Origin: 70-18 sp041691815
GTDB taxonomy: Bacteria; Pseudomonadota; Alphaproteobacteria; Acetobacterales; Acetobacteraceae
Reading direction: 5' to 3'
DNA: 50,423 bases
NCBI GenBank assembly: GCA_041691815.1
Contig: JBEPTZ010000018.1
Location: 1-50,423 of the forward strand
How positions within the stretch are numbered: position 1 is the stretch's first letter; the number at the start of each line of letters is the position of its first letter. The translations under genes and the position numbers were made by a program. Shown here in pieces: positions 16,447 to 24,490 of the stretch. Below the pieces are notes generated by a model that did no database searches, was not told where the DNA came from, and saw only the letters and a list, made by a program, of their open reading frames with translations.

Positions 16447-17364
16447 ATGCGCATACTCATCCTCGGCGCCGGCGGCATCGGCGGCTATTACGGCGGACGG
16501 CTGGCGGCAGCCGGGGTCGACGTCACCTTCCTCGTGCGCCCGCGCCGCGCCGCGGTGCTGGCCGAGCATGGCCTGGTGATCAAAAGCCCGTTCGGCGACC
16601 TGACCCAGAAGGTGAACACCCTCACCGCCGACACCGTGCGGCCGGGCTACGACGCCATCATCATCAGCTGCAAGGCGTTCGACCTGGAGGAGGCGATCGC
16701 CGCGATCCGTCCGGCCGCAGCAGGCGCGCTGATCCTGCCGCAACTCAACGGCATGGCGCATCTGGACCGGCTGGACGCCGAGTTCGGCCGCGACCGGGTG
16801 CTGGGCGGCGTCGCCGGCATCGCCGTCACGCTGACCGCTGACGGCGAGGTGCATCACCTGAACAAACTGGCCACCTTCGTCACCGGTCCACGCAGCCCTG
16901 CCGCCGAGGCCAGATGCGCGGCGCTGGCGGTGGAACTCGGCAAGGGTGGCTTCGACTTCCGCAACAGCACCGATATCGTCCAGGATATGTGGGAAAAATG
17001 GGTGTTCCTGTGCTCGCTGGCGGCGATGTGCTGCCTGATGCGCGGCCGGGTGAGCCAGATCGTCGGCTCCAGCGCCGATGGCGCGGCACTAATGCTGGAA
17101 ATGCTGGACGATTGCGCCGCCGCCGCCACCGCCGCCGGCCACACCCCGCGCGACGCCCATCGCACCAACACCCGCAAGCAGCTCAGCGACCCGAACGGCC
17201 AGTGGGAAGCCTCGATGCTGCGCGACGTGCGGGCCGGCAACAAGGTGGAGGCCGATCACGTGGTGGGCGACATGCTGGCCCGCGCAGTCGCCGCCGGCCG
17301 CCCCGCCACCCTGCTGAAAGCCGCCTACGCGCACCTGAAAATCTACGAATCCAGCCTCGGATAG
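16447..17364 (+). CDS. Ketopantoate reductase family protein (ApbA/PanE)
   Basis: A 305-aa NAD(P)-dependent reductase of the 2-dehydropantoate 2-reductase family. The N-terminal Rossmann motif MRILILGAGGIGGYYGGRLAAAG is followed by SCKAFDLEEAI and the C-terminal domain with DMWEKWVFLCSLAAMCCLMRG and DPNGQWEASMLRDVRAGNKVEADHVVGDM, which matches the conserved Lys/Ser/Glu region. The cell may have several paralogues, so a true PanE role is not proven. GGGAG lies 9 nt before the ATG. Confidence 0.85.
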   Translation: MRILILGAGGIGGYYGGRLAAAGVDVTFLVRPRRAAVLAEHGLVIKSPFGDLTQKVNTLTADTVRPGYDAIIISCKAFDLEEAIAAIRPAAAGALILPQLNGMAHLDRLDAEFGRDRVLGGVAGIAVTLTADGEVHHLNKLATFVTGPRSPAAEARCAALAVELGKGGFDFRNSTDIVQDMWEKWVFLCSLAAMCCLMRGRVSQIVGSSADGAALMLEMLDDCAAAATAAGHTPRDAHRTNTRKQLSDPNGQWEASMLRDVRAGNKVEADHVVGDMLARAVAAGRPATLLKAAYAHLKIYESSLG

Positions 17365-17367
17365 AAG

Positions 17368-17547
17368 ATGCACCGCGACGAAACCTGGCAGGCGCTGCGC
17401 GCCCTCAGCCTGGTGGCGCTGGCGCTGTTCATCGGCGCCCAGGCGCTGCCGGCGCTGCGGCCGTATCGCAAGCAGATCGTGGGCGCGGCGGTGGTGGTGT
17501 ATTTCGTCGGCGGCGCGGTGATCGCGGGGTGGTATTTGTTAAAGTAA
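17368..17547 (+). CDS. Small two-helix membrane protein
   Basis: A 59-aa ORF starting 3 nt after the ketopantoate-reductase stop. It has a charged N-terminus (MHRDETWQ), a hydrophobic helix at about 10-27, a short basic loop RPYRKQ, and a second helix at about 36-57. Codon use matches its neighbours and the position suggests translational coupling. It stops 1 nt before a family-1 repeat. I do not recognise a family. Confidence 0.5.
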   Translation: MHRDETWQALRALSLVALALFIGAQALPALRPYRKQIVGAAVVVYFVGGAVIAGWYLLK

Positions 17548-17548
17548 G

Positions 17549-17671
17549 GGTTCTTTTTTGAAAAAAAGAACCAAAAAACTTTTATCCGCCTTGCAACAGC
17601 GGAGTCGCGGAGACTCCGTACACTCCAATGGATAGAAAGTTTTTTTGCTTCTTTTTGTTCACAAAAAGAAG
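17549..17671 (+). repeat. Family-1 structured intergenic repeat, copy 1
   Basis: An AT-rich module of four hairpins in order. A: GGTTCTTTTTT pairs with AAAAAAGAACC (17549-17572). B: AAAAAACTTTTATCC (17573-17587) pairs with GGATAGAAAGTTTTTT (17630-17645), one bulge. C, inside B: CGGAGTC / GACTCCG (17600-17618). D: CTTCTTTTTG / CAAAAAGAAG with loop TTCA (17648-17671). Stem B, with A-run and T-run flanks, looks like a bidirectional intrinsic terminator. The element begins 1 nt after the small membrane-protein stop and ends 3 nt before the stop of the convergent hydrolase gene. Confidence 0.88.
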
Positions 17672-17674
17672 ACC

Positions 17675-18457
17675 TTACTTCTCCAGATACGCCACCACCC
17701 GCGCAAACGCATCCGCCCGCGCCGCCGGATTGCCGCCGAGATGCACGCTGTGGTCCGGATTCTGGCTGCTCGGAATGTTGTGCAGCTGGTGCAGCTTCAC
17801 CGGCGAGTCGAAATCGTGGTACGCGCCGGGATAGGTATGGATTATAACCATTCCGGGGTGTTGCGCCGCCAACGCCAGGCAGGGCGCCACCGGCGTCCAG
17901 TCGTCGGCCGCGCCGTGCAGGATCAGGAATGGCGCCGCCGGCTGCCAGGTGGTGCTGACCGAGGCGGCACGGCAGCCCGGGTAGAACGCCACCACGCGGC
18001 GCAGCAGGCCCGCCGGCAGGTCCGGCGCCACCCGGCCGGTGGCGACCACGGTGCTGCCGCCGTCCGACCAGCCGAGCAATGCGATGCCGCCCGGCGGCGT
18101 GCCGGGGCGGGCGGCCAGCCAGCGCATCGCGGCGATGGCGTCCTGCCGGCGCAGCCCGCCGGAGGTGGCGACGCGGTGGCGCACCCGGCATTGCGAGCCC
18201 AGCCCGCGCGAGCCAAAGCTGTCGGGCCGCAGCACGATGTGCCCGGCGGCGACCAGCGCCCGCACCCAGGCGTCGTCGCGCGCCGGATACGGCCCGTCGC
18301 AGCCATGCAGGGCGACGATCGCCGGCGCCACCGCGGGGCCGGCGGGCAGCGCCAGGTCGGCGCGCAGCACCAGGCCGCCTGGCCCCGGCAGCGTCACCGG
18401 GGCGGCCATCGCGGCGCCGCCCAGCAGCATCAGCAGCACCGCCAGCAGGAAACGCAT
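17675..18457 (-). CDS. Secreted dienelactone-hydrolase-family alpha/beta hydrolase
   Basis: A 260-aa alpha/beta hydrolase with a Sec signal peptide (MRFLLAVLLMLLGGAAMA, cut before AP). The triad is visible: Ser in LLGWSDGGS, Asp in LHGAADDWTP, His in YPGAYHDFD. HGCDGPYPARDD forms the oxyanion region. Dienelactone-hydrolase family members cleave esters or lactones; the substrate here is unknown. It ends 1 nt before mntH begins to be read, in the sense that the mntH stop at 18459 lies just upstream of its ATG at 18457, so the two are likely cotranscribed. Confidence 0.82.
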   Translation of the reverse strand: MRFLLAVLLMLLGGAAMAAPVTLPGPGGLVLRADLALPAGPAVAPAIVALHGCDGPYPARDDAWVRALVAAGHIVLRPDSFGSRGLGSQCRVRHRVATSGGLRRQDAIAAMRWLAARPGTPPGGIALLGWSDGGSTVVATGRVAPDLPAGLLRRVVAFYPGCRAASVSTTWQPAAPFLILHGAADDWTPVAPCLALAAQHPGMVIIHTYPGAYHDFDSPVKLHQLHNIPSSQNPDHSVHLGGNPAARADAFARVVAYLEK

Positions 18458-18458
18458 G

Positions 18459-19808
18459 TCACCCGACGCCCATGAAGGTGTCGAACAGCAGCTTGAAATT
18501 GAGCACCAGAATGATCCCGGCCACCAGCCAGGACAACCACATCAGCCAGTGCGGGATCACGAAGTGACCCATCTTGCGCCGATCCGACACGAAACGCACC
18601 AGCGGCACCACCGCGAACGGCAACTGCATCGACAGCACCACCTGACTGAGCACCAGCAGCTCGCCGGTGCCGCGCTCGCCATACAGCATGGTCACGAACA
18701 CCACCGGCACGATCGCCAGGCCGCGGGTGATCAGCCGGCGCAGGATCGGCCGCAGCCGCAGCCGCAGGAACCCCTCCATGACGATCTGCCCGGCCAGCGT
18801 GCCGGTCACCGTCGAATTGACGCCGGACGCCAGCAGCGCCACCGCGAACACCACCGAGGCGATGCCGACGCCGAGCAACGGCGACAGCAGGTGATAGGCG
18901 TCCTCGATCTCGGCCACGTCCTGGTGGCCGCTGTTATGGAACACCGCGGCGGCGACGATCAGGATGGCGGCGTTGACGAACAGCGCCAGCATCAGCGCGA
19001 TGGTGCTGTCGGCCACCGCGAACTTGATCGCGCTGCGCTTGCCCTCGTCGGTGCGCGGATAGGCGCGGGTCTGCACGATCGAGGAGTGCAGATAAAGGTT
19101 ATGCGGCATAACCGTCGCGCCGATGATGCCGATGGCGATGTACAGCATCGCCGGGTTGGAGACGATCTCCGGCGACGGGATGAAGCCGCCCAGAATGGCT
19201 GCCACCGGCGGCGCGGCCAGCGCGATCTGCACCCCGAAGCACAGGGCGATGATCACCAGCATGGCGATCACGAAGGCTTCCAGGTAGCGGAAGCCGCGAT
19301 CCATCAGCATCAGCAGCAGGAATGCGTCCAGCCCGGTCAGCAGCACGCCGGCCAGCAGCGGGATGCCGAAAAGCAGGTTCAGCGCGATCGCGGTGCCGAT
19401 CACCTCGGCCAGGTCGCAGGCGATGATGGCGATCTCGCAGCCGATCCAGAGCGCGAAATTGACCGGCGGCGAATAGGCGTCGCGGCAGGCCTGCGCCAGG
19501 TCGCGCCCGGTGGCGATGCCGAGCCGCGCCGCCAGTGCCTGCAGCAGGATCGCCATCAGGTTGGACAGCATGATGACCGACAGCAGCGTATAGCCGAACT
19601 GGGCGCCGCCGGCGATGTCGGTCGCCCAGTTGCCGGGGTCCATGTAGCCGACCGAGACCATGTAGCCGGGGCCGGAGAACGCCAGCAGGCGGCGGAACCA
19701 GGTGCCGCCCATCGGCACCCGCACGCTGGCGTTCACCTCCGAGAGGCTCGGCAGATCGGCGGTATGCACGATCCAGCTTCCTTGGCGTCGCCCAACCAGA
19801 TCCGCCAT
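18459..19808 (-). CDS. mntH: Nramp-family manganese transporter
   Basis: A 449-aa proton-coupled Mn(II)/metal importer with about 11 transmembrane helices. Both metal-site motifs are present: DPGN at residues 57-60 (GYMDPGNWATDIAGG) and MPH in TM6 (IGATVMPHNLYLHSS). I start at the ATG at 19808 because GGAGG lies 6 nt upstream; a TTG eight codons earlier is possible. A perfect palindrome 40 bp upstream and a divergent mntR make Mn-dependent repression very likely. Confidence 0.94.
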   Translation of the reverse strand: MADLVGRRQGSWIVHTADLPSLSEVNASVRVPMGGTWFRRLLAFSGPGYMVSVGYMDPGNWATDIAGGAQFGYTLLSVIMLSNLMAILLQALAARLGIATGRDLAQACRDAYSPPVNFALWIGCEIAIIACDLAEVIGTAIALNLLFGIPLLAGVLLTGLDAFLLLMLMDRGFRYLEAFVIAMLVIIALCFGVQIALAAPPVAAILGGFIPSPEIVSNPAMLYIAIGIIGATVMPHNLYLHSSIVQTRAYPRTDEGKRSAIKFAVADSTIALMLALFVNAAILIVAAAVFHNSGHQDVAEIEDAYHLLSPLLGVGIASVVFAVALLASGVNSTVTGTLAGQIVMEGFLRLRLRPILRRLITRGLAIVPVVFVTMLYGERGTGELLVLSQVVLSMQLPFAVVPLVRFVSDRRKMGHFVIPHWLMWLSWLVAGIILVLNFKLLFDTFMGVG

Positions 19809-19847
19809 GCGCAGCCTCCGCCCGAAATTCAACCTGAGCCATGAAAG

Positions 19848-19863
19848 TGTAGCCTAGGCTACA
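19848..19863. promoter_or_regulatory. Probable MntR operator upstream of mntH
   Basis: TGTAGCCTAGGCTACA is a perfect 16-bp palindrome located 40 bp upstream of the mntH ATG and 125 bp upstream of the mntR GTG, in their shared divergent region. It has the size and symmetry of DtxR/MntR-family operators. The most direct reading is that Mn-loaded MntR binds here to shut off mntH and perhaps itself. I could not place a convincing -10/-35 pair around it. Confidence 0.72.
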
Positions 19864-19987
19864 TTGTGCAGCGTAAGATGGAAAGCAATCGCGGCCGTGT
19901 CAACGCACATGCGCGCAACGGTCGATATCGGCGATTGAATTCCCCTCCCCGCTTCGTCATGGTCCCGCCGCGAGAAGGAGAGCCAGC

Positions 19988-20458
19988 GTGCCGCCAGAGT
20001 CGGCCCCCATCCCGGACAGTGCCGCCGCCGAGGACAAGCGGTTGCCCGCCGAACCGACACAGGCAAAGCGGTTCGGCAAGACCCGGACTGCGCAGTCCAC
20101 CGCCCTGGCCGAGGATTATGTCGAACTGATCGCCGACCTGCTGGCCACCGGCGGCGAGGCACGGCCGACTGACATCGCGCGTCGGCTCGGCGTCTCGCAT
20201 GCCAGCGCGATCAAGACCATCGCCCGGCTGAAGCGCGAGGGCCTGGCCACCGCGCGGCCCTATCGCGGCGTGTTCCTTACCGAGGCCGGCGAGAAGCTAG
20301 CCATCCGGGCCAAGGTTCGCCACCGCCTGGTGGTCGATCTGCTGCGCGCCGTCGGCGTGCCGGCCGAGGCCGCCGAGCAGGATGCCGAGGGCATCGAGCA
20401 CCATGTTTCCGACCTGACCCTCGCGGCGTTTTCGCGTTTCCTGGAGGGATGCAAATGA
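19988..20458 (+). CDS. mntR: Manganese-dependent transcriptional regulator MntR (DtxR family)
   Basis: A 156-aa metalloregulator. After a disordered N-terminal extension of about 35 residues comes a winged HTH (ARPTDIARRLGVSHASAIKTIARLKREGLATARPYRGVFLTEAGE), then the dimerisation domain with the metal-binding pattern RHRLVVDLL and AEGIEHHVSD, which supplies the Glu and His ligands. There is no SH3-like third domain, as in MntR rather than DtxR/IdeR. The GTG at 19988 has AGGAG about 9 nt upstream. It overlaps the following phosphoesterase gene by 4 nt. Confidence 0.92.
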   Translation: MPPESAPIPDSAAAEDKRLPAEPTQAKRFGKTRTAQSTALAEDYVELIADLLATGGEARPTDIARRLGVSHASAIKTIARLKREGLATARPYRGVFLTEAGEKLAIRAKVRHRLVVDLLRAVGVPAEAAEQDAEGIEHHVSDLTLAAFSRFLEGCK

Positions 20459-21870
20459 GCACCACCCGGCGTGGTCTGTTGCGTGGCGGCCTGCTGAGCG
20501 GGGCTGCCGGGATGCTGGCGGGGGCGCCGGACACCGAGGCGGCGGCGCAGCCCGCGCCCCATGGCAGCGCCCATGGCAGCTTGCGCGACATCGACCACGT
20601 GATCGTGCTGATGAAGGAGAACCGCTCCTTCGACCATTATTTCGGCACCCTCGCCGGCGTGCGCGGCTACGGCGATCCGAGCGGCGCCGCCACCTTCCAC
20701 CAGCCCGACCCGGCCGCGCCCGGCGGCGTGCGGCTGCCGTTCCACCTCGACACCAGCCGCACCGCCGCCCAGCGCCTGCCCGACCTTGAACACACCCGCC
20801 GGAGCCAGCACGCCGCCCTGGCACGCGGCAAGATGAACGGCTGGCTCGCCTCGCTGCGCCGCGAGGGCGACGACGCCGGCTTCACCATGGGCTACCTGCG
20901 GCGCGCCGACCTGCCGCTCTACAGCACCCTGGCGGATGCCTTCACCGTCTGCGACGGCTACCACGCCGCCCTGCTCGGCCCCACCCACCCGAACCGGATC
21001 ATGATGATGACCGGCACGGTGGACGCCGCCGGCAAATACGGCAGCCCGGCGCTGAACAACCGCGGCCGCAACTACCTGTGGGAGACCTACCCGGAACGGC
21101 TGGAGCGCGCCGGCATCTCCTGGCGGGTGCATCATGAGGCCGATGACTTCGGCTGCAACGTGCTGAAATACTTCGCGCAATACCGCCTCGCCACCCCAGG
21201 CCAGCCGCTGCACGACAACGCGATGCGCAACCAGGACTTCGCCGCCCTGCTTGACGACCTCCGCAGTGGAAACATTCCGCAGGTGCTGTTCGTGATCCCG
21301 CCGGCCGCCGCCAGCGAGCACCCCTCCTACCTGCCCGCCGAGGGCGAGCACTACACCGCCCGCCTGCTGGCCGCCCTATGGTCCAACCCGAAGCTCTGGG
21401 CGCGCACCGCAGTGATCCTCAACTGGGACGAGAATGACGGGCTGTTCGACCACGTCGCCCCGCCGCAACCCACCCCCGGCACCGGCGACGAATGGGTCGA
21501 CGGCAAATCCGTCGGCCCCGGCTTCCGCGTGCCCTGCCTGGTGATCTCGCCGTGGAGTGCCGCCAGCCCCGGCGAATTATCGCCGGTCTGCGGCCGCGTG
21601 TTCGACCACACCTCGGTGCTGCGGCTGCTGGAAACTCGCTTCGGCGTGGAAGCGCCCCTGATCAGCCACTGGCGCCGGCAGGTCAGCGGCGACCTCGCCG
21701 ACTGCTTCGATTTCACCCGCCCGGCCCGGCTGCAACCGCCCACCCTGCCAGATACCGCCGCCGCCCTGGCCGCCGCCGAACGCGCTATCCGCGATTTGCC
21801 GAAGCCTCGGGTGCTGGCGATGACGACACTGCCGAAGCAGGAGGCGGGGAGCAGAAGAAGGGTAGGGTAA
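20455..21870 (+). CDS. Tat-exported phosphoesterase / phospholipase C family protein
   Basis: A 471-aa member of the bacterial phospholipase C / acid phosphatase family (PF04185). The N-terminus carries a twin-arginine signal (STTRRGLLRGGLL, Arg5-Arg6). Family motifs are DHVIVLMKENRSFDHYFG, GYHAALLGPTHPNRIMMMTGT, NWDENDGLFDHVAPP, and DHTSVLRLLETRFG. It lacks the C-terminal DUF756 repeats of haemolytic PLCs, so it is closer to the AcpA-like short forms. The ATG at 20455 overlaps the mntR stop (ATGA), with GGAGG about 8 nt upstream, so it is translated with the Mn regulator. Confidence 0.88.
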   Translation: MSTTRRGLLRGGLLSGAAGMLAGAPDTEAAAQPAPHGSAHGSLRDIDHVIVLMKENRSFDHYFGTLAGVRGYGDPSGAATFHQPDPAAPGGVRLPFHLDTSRTAAQRLPDLEHTRRSQHAALARGKMNGWLASLRREGDDAGFTMGYLRRADLPLYSTLADAFTVCDGYHAALLGPTHPNRIMMMTGTVDAAGKYGSPALNNRGRNYLWETYPERLERAGISWRVHHEADDFGCNVLKYFAQYRLATPGQPLHDNAMRNQDFAALLDDLRSGNIPQVLFVIPPAAASEHPSYLPAEGEHYTARLLAALWSNPKLWARTAVILNWDENDGLFDHVAPPQPTPGTGDEWVDGKSVGPGFRVPCLVISPWSAASPGELSPVCGRVFDHTSVLRLLETRFGVEAPLISHWRRQVSGDLADCFDFTRPARLQPPTLPDTAAALAAAERAIRDLPKPRVLAMTTLPKQEAGSRRRVG

Positions 21871-21872
21871 GC

Positions 21873-21994
21873 GGTTCTTTTTTGAAAAAAAGAACCAAAA
21901 AACTTCATCCGCCTTGCAACATCGGAGTGGCGGAGACTCCGTACACTCCAATGGATAGAAAGTTTTTTTGCTTCTTTTTGTTCACAAAAAGAAG
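21873..21994 (+). repeat. Family-1 structured intergenic repeat, copy 2
   Basis: Same A-B(C)-D hairpin order as the copy at 17549. Hairpin A is identical in stem. Stem B has AAAAAACTTCATCC opposite GGATAGAAAGTTTTTT. Hairpin C is CGGAGT / ACTCCG with a wider loop. Hairpin D (CTTCTTTTTG / CAAAAAGAAG) is identical. It starts 2 nt after the phosphoesterase stop and ends 8 nt before the stop of the convergent metalloprotease gene, filling the gap. Confidence 0.88.
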
Positions 21995-22002
21995 ACCTTC
22001 CC

Positions 22003-24435
22003 TCAAATCGGCGTCCCCGGCGGCGGCGCCAGTGTGCCCGGCGTGCGGAAGCGTTCCGGCGCCTGCCCGAACGCGGCGATGGTCGCAAGCGCGGCCGCGC
22101 GCTGTGCCCGGCTGAGCGGATCGGCCGGCGCGGTGGCCAGTTCGGCGCGCAGGGTTTCCACCGTGTCGCAGGCCACCGCCCGCACCAGCGGCGAGGCCTC
22201 GGTGCTGGCCGCCAGCGCCAGCAGGTGCCGCAGCGTGACATGCTCCACCACCAGCTTCACCGCCTGCGTCAGGCCGACCTCGGCGGGGGCGCGGAAGGTG
22301 GCGTCCAGCACCGCATCGAGCATTTCGTGCAGGCTCGGCAGGCTGGCGTCGCGCTGGTGGTATTCGATCAGACGGGCGGCGCGGTGCGGGTGCAGCAGCA
22401 GCGCCAGGCTGTGGGTCGCGGCGCCCTCGGCGGCGGCCAGCGGGTCGAAGGTGAGGCCGGTATGGGCGGGGAAGGAGTCGCGGATGCGGGGGTATTCCGG
22501 CGGCCGTGGCGGCAGCAGCCGCAGCAGCTTCTCCGGCAGCGTCAGCACCGCCGGGGCGATGGTCGCCAGCACCGTCGCGATGCCGCGCCGCTGGTCATCC
22601 CCCGGCACCATCTCGGTGACCGGCTGGCCGTCGCCGCGCAGCGCGTAGCGGAACGCCAGCCCGCCGACCAGCTTCACCGCCGCCTCCACCTGGTAGCGGT
22701 GCAGCAGGTAGAGCGGCACCAGCGTGTCGGCCAGCAGCGCCATCGGCCGGCCGGGCTTGATCGCCGCCTCACCGAACCGCGCCAGCGCCGCCTCCCGCAC
22801 CGCCAGCACGTGGTGCAGTTCGCGGGCGGCGTCGGCGCCGGTGTCCCAGTTATGCGCCTTGGGATGCACGCCGCTGTCCGGCACCGCATCCTGCTGCGCC
22901 ATGGTGTAGAGGCCGGCGCGCGCCGCGTCTTCCAGGATGCCGTCGAGTGCGGCCTGCTCCTGCTCCGCCGTGGTGCCGGGCGGGAACTGGCAGTAGCCCC
23001 ATTTGATCGAAATCTCGTCCCATGTGCCGATCGCCGTGCCGTAGGCCGCTGACAGGTCGACCTCGCCGTTGCCGGTCAGCTTCAGCTCCAGTCCCGGGTA
23101 GTCCATCACCGACATAGCGGCGCCGAAGGTGCTGGCGACGTGGTTGTGGTCCAGCCCCAGCGTATGGCCGATCTCATGCGCCGAAAGCTGCCGCAGCCTG
23201 GCCATCATCAGTTCGTGCACCGCCGGGCTCGGGGTGGCGTCGTCATAGGGCGACAGCAGCGCCTCGGAGATCATCCGCAGATGCCGGTCGCGCAGCGCGG
23301 TCAGCGTCACGGTGCCCTGGATGATCTCGCCGGTGCGCGGGTCCCAGATGGTCTTGCCGTTGGAATAGCCTCGGCTGCCGCGCGGCACCCAGTTGATCAT
23401 GTTGTAGCGGATGTCCATCGGGTCGGCGCCCTCAGGCAGCAACTCCAGCCGGAATGCGTCGCGGAAACCGGCGGCCTCGAAGGCCTGGTTCCACCACCGC
23501 CCGCCTTCCAGCAATGCCGTGCGCATCGGCTCCGGCGCGCCGCGATCGAGGTAATAGACGATCGGCCGCACCGGCGCGCTGACCGCCGCCGTCGGGTCCT
23601 GCTTCTCCAGCCGGTGGTGCAGCGCGTAATGGGTGTCGGCCGGCTGCTCCAGCGAGGCGGCAAAATCGTGGAAGATCACGCTGCTGAAGAACGACGAACG
23701 CGGGTCGAACCGCCGCGGCCGGAAGCCCGGCTCCGGCAGTTGCACGAAACAGTTGCGCACCCGGATGGTGATCGCCCGCGGATCGGGCGCCATCGCCGCC
23801 AATCCCTCGACCTGCCCATTGCCGAACCAGAACGGCAACCGCGTGGCCTCGGGGTTGGTGAAGGTGAGGATGCTCTCCACCTGGGTGTTGAACGGAAACG
23901 CGCCGGTGCCCTCCTCGGCGATGGCGCAGCGGGCGGGGTCCAACGCATACGCCCCCTCCCCCAGCCTGCTCAGCGAGCCGGCGACGCTGTTGGCGTCACG
24001 CAGCAGGAAGTCGGTGGCGTCCACCACCACGCCATCGCCTCCATCGACGATATCCCCCCCATCGACGATATCACCACCCTCGACGATATCGCCCCCCGCG
24101 ACGATTTCAAACGCCCACAGCACCGATTCGGCGAACGCCTGCCGCACCGCGTCACGCTGCGCCTGCTCCGGCGACGATGAGCGCCAGGCGTAATTCGCCG
24201 CGATCAGCAGCAGCCGCGCCCCCCGCCGCTCGAACCGCACCACCTGCGGCCGGCTGAGATTGCCGCGCTCCAGCCGGTAGTCGCCGAGCCCGTGCGACAG
24301 CCGGTCGAGATACAGCATCTCGGCCCCCGGCGTGCGGATGCGCAGATAGACGCGGCCACCGGCCTGATCCCAGAGCAGCGGCACGAAGCCGTCGAGCGGG
24401 CGGCAGGCGGACAGGTCGGGGGGCGATGTGTTCAT
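22003..24435 (-). CDS. Zinc-dependent metalloprotease (DUF5117/DUF4953 type)
   Basis: An 810-aa protein with an N-terminal DUF5117-like beta domain and a metzincin-like catalytic domain containing HEIGHTLGLDHN (zinc His, His and His/Asp) followed about 15 residues later by the Met-turn SVMDYP. No signal peptide is evident at the chosen ATG (24435); a GTG seven codons earlier does not add one. Residues near 110-135 hold a GGDIVD-type tandem repeat not expected in the family. The substrate is unknown. It is convergent with the phosphoesterase gene, with a family-1 element between them. Confidence 0.85.
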   Translation of the reverse strand: MNTSPPDLSACRPLDGFVPLLWDQAGGRVYLRIRTPGAEMLYLDRLSHGLGDYRLERGNLSRPQVVRFERRGARLLLIAANYAWRSSSPEQAQRDAVRQAFAESVLWAFEIVAGGDIVEGGDIVDGGDIVDGGDGVVVDATDFLLRDANSVAGSLSRLGEGAYALDPARCAIAEEGTGAFPFNTQVESILTFTNPEATRLPFWFGNGQVEGLAAMAPDPRAITIRVRNCFVQLPEPGFRPRRFDPRSSFFSSVIFHDFAASLEQPADTHYALHHRLEKQDPTAAVSAPVRPIVYYLDRGAPEPMRTALLEGGRWWNQAFEAAGFRDAFRLELLPEGADPMDIRYNMINWVPRGSRGYSNGKTIWDPRTGEIIQGTVTLTALRDRHLRMISEALLSPYDDATPSPAVHELMMARLRQLSAHEIGHTLGLDHNHVASTFGAAMSVMDYPGLELKLTGNGEVDLSAAYGTAIGTWDEISIKWGYCQFPPGTTAEQEQAALDGILEDAARAGLYTMAQQDAVPDSGVHPKAHNWDTGADAARELHHVLAVREAALARFGEAAIKPGRPMALLADTLVPLYLLHRYQVEAAVKLVGGLAFRYALRGDGQPVTEMVPGDDQRRGIATVLATIAPAVLTLPEKLLRLLPPRPPEYPRIRDSFPAHTGLTFDPLAAAEGAATHSLALLLHPHRAARLIEYHQRDASLPSLHEMLDAVLDATFRAPAEVGLTQAVKLVVEHVTLRHLLALAASTEASPLVRAVACDTVETLRAELATAPADPLSRAQRAAALATIAAFGQAPERFRTPGTLAPPPGTPI
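24043..24108. repeat. 18-bp tandem repeat inside the metalloprotease gene
   Basis: Three 18-bp units sharing CGACGATATC and a partial fourth lie head to tail. Read on the minus strand they encode GGDIVD/GGDIVE repeats. The unit length keeps the reading frame, so copy number can vary without frameshift. Confidence 0.8.
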
Positions 24436-24490
24436 GGCCCGGAGTCTCGCCGCCACGCGCCCCCCGTCAAGCCAGGGTCACAAGCCAGGC

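Noticed and set aside
17343..18191. Minus-strand reading frames through the repeats that encode peptides with FCEQKEAKKL (also near 21577-22241 and 48954-49968)
   Set aside because: The similar peptides arise because the family-1 repeat is open in that frame. They run through different unrelated genes on either side and have no start signals, so they are translated repeat, not a protein family.
18039..19844. 600-codon plus-strand open frame rich in His, Gln and Arg
   Set aside because: It is antisense to mntH, which has clear transporter motifs. The composition is that of a shadow frame.
24043..24108. Possible short CRISPR array
   Set aside because: The units are directly adjacent with no spacers, keep the reading frame and lie inside a coding region; it is a coding tandem repeat.
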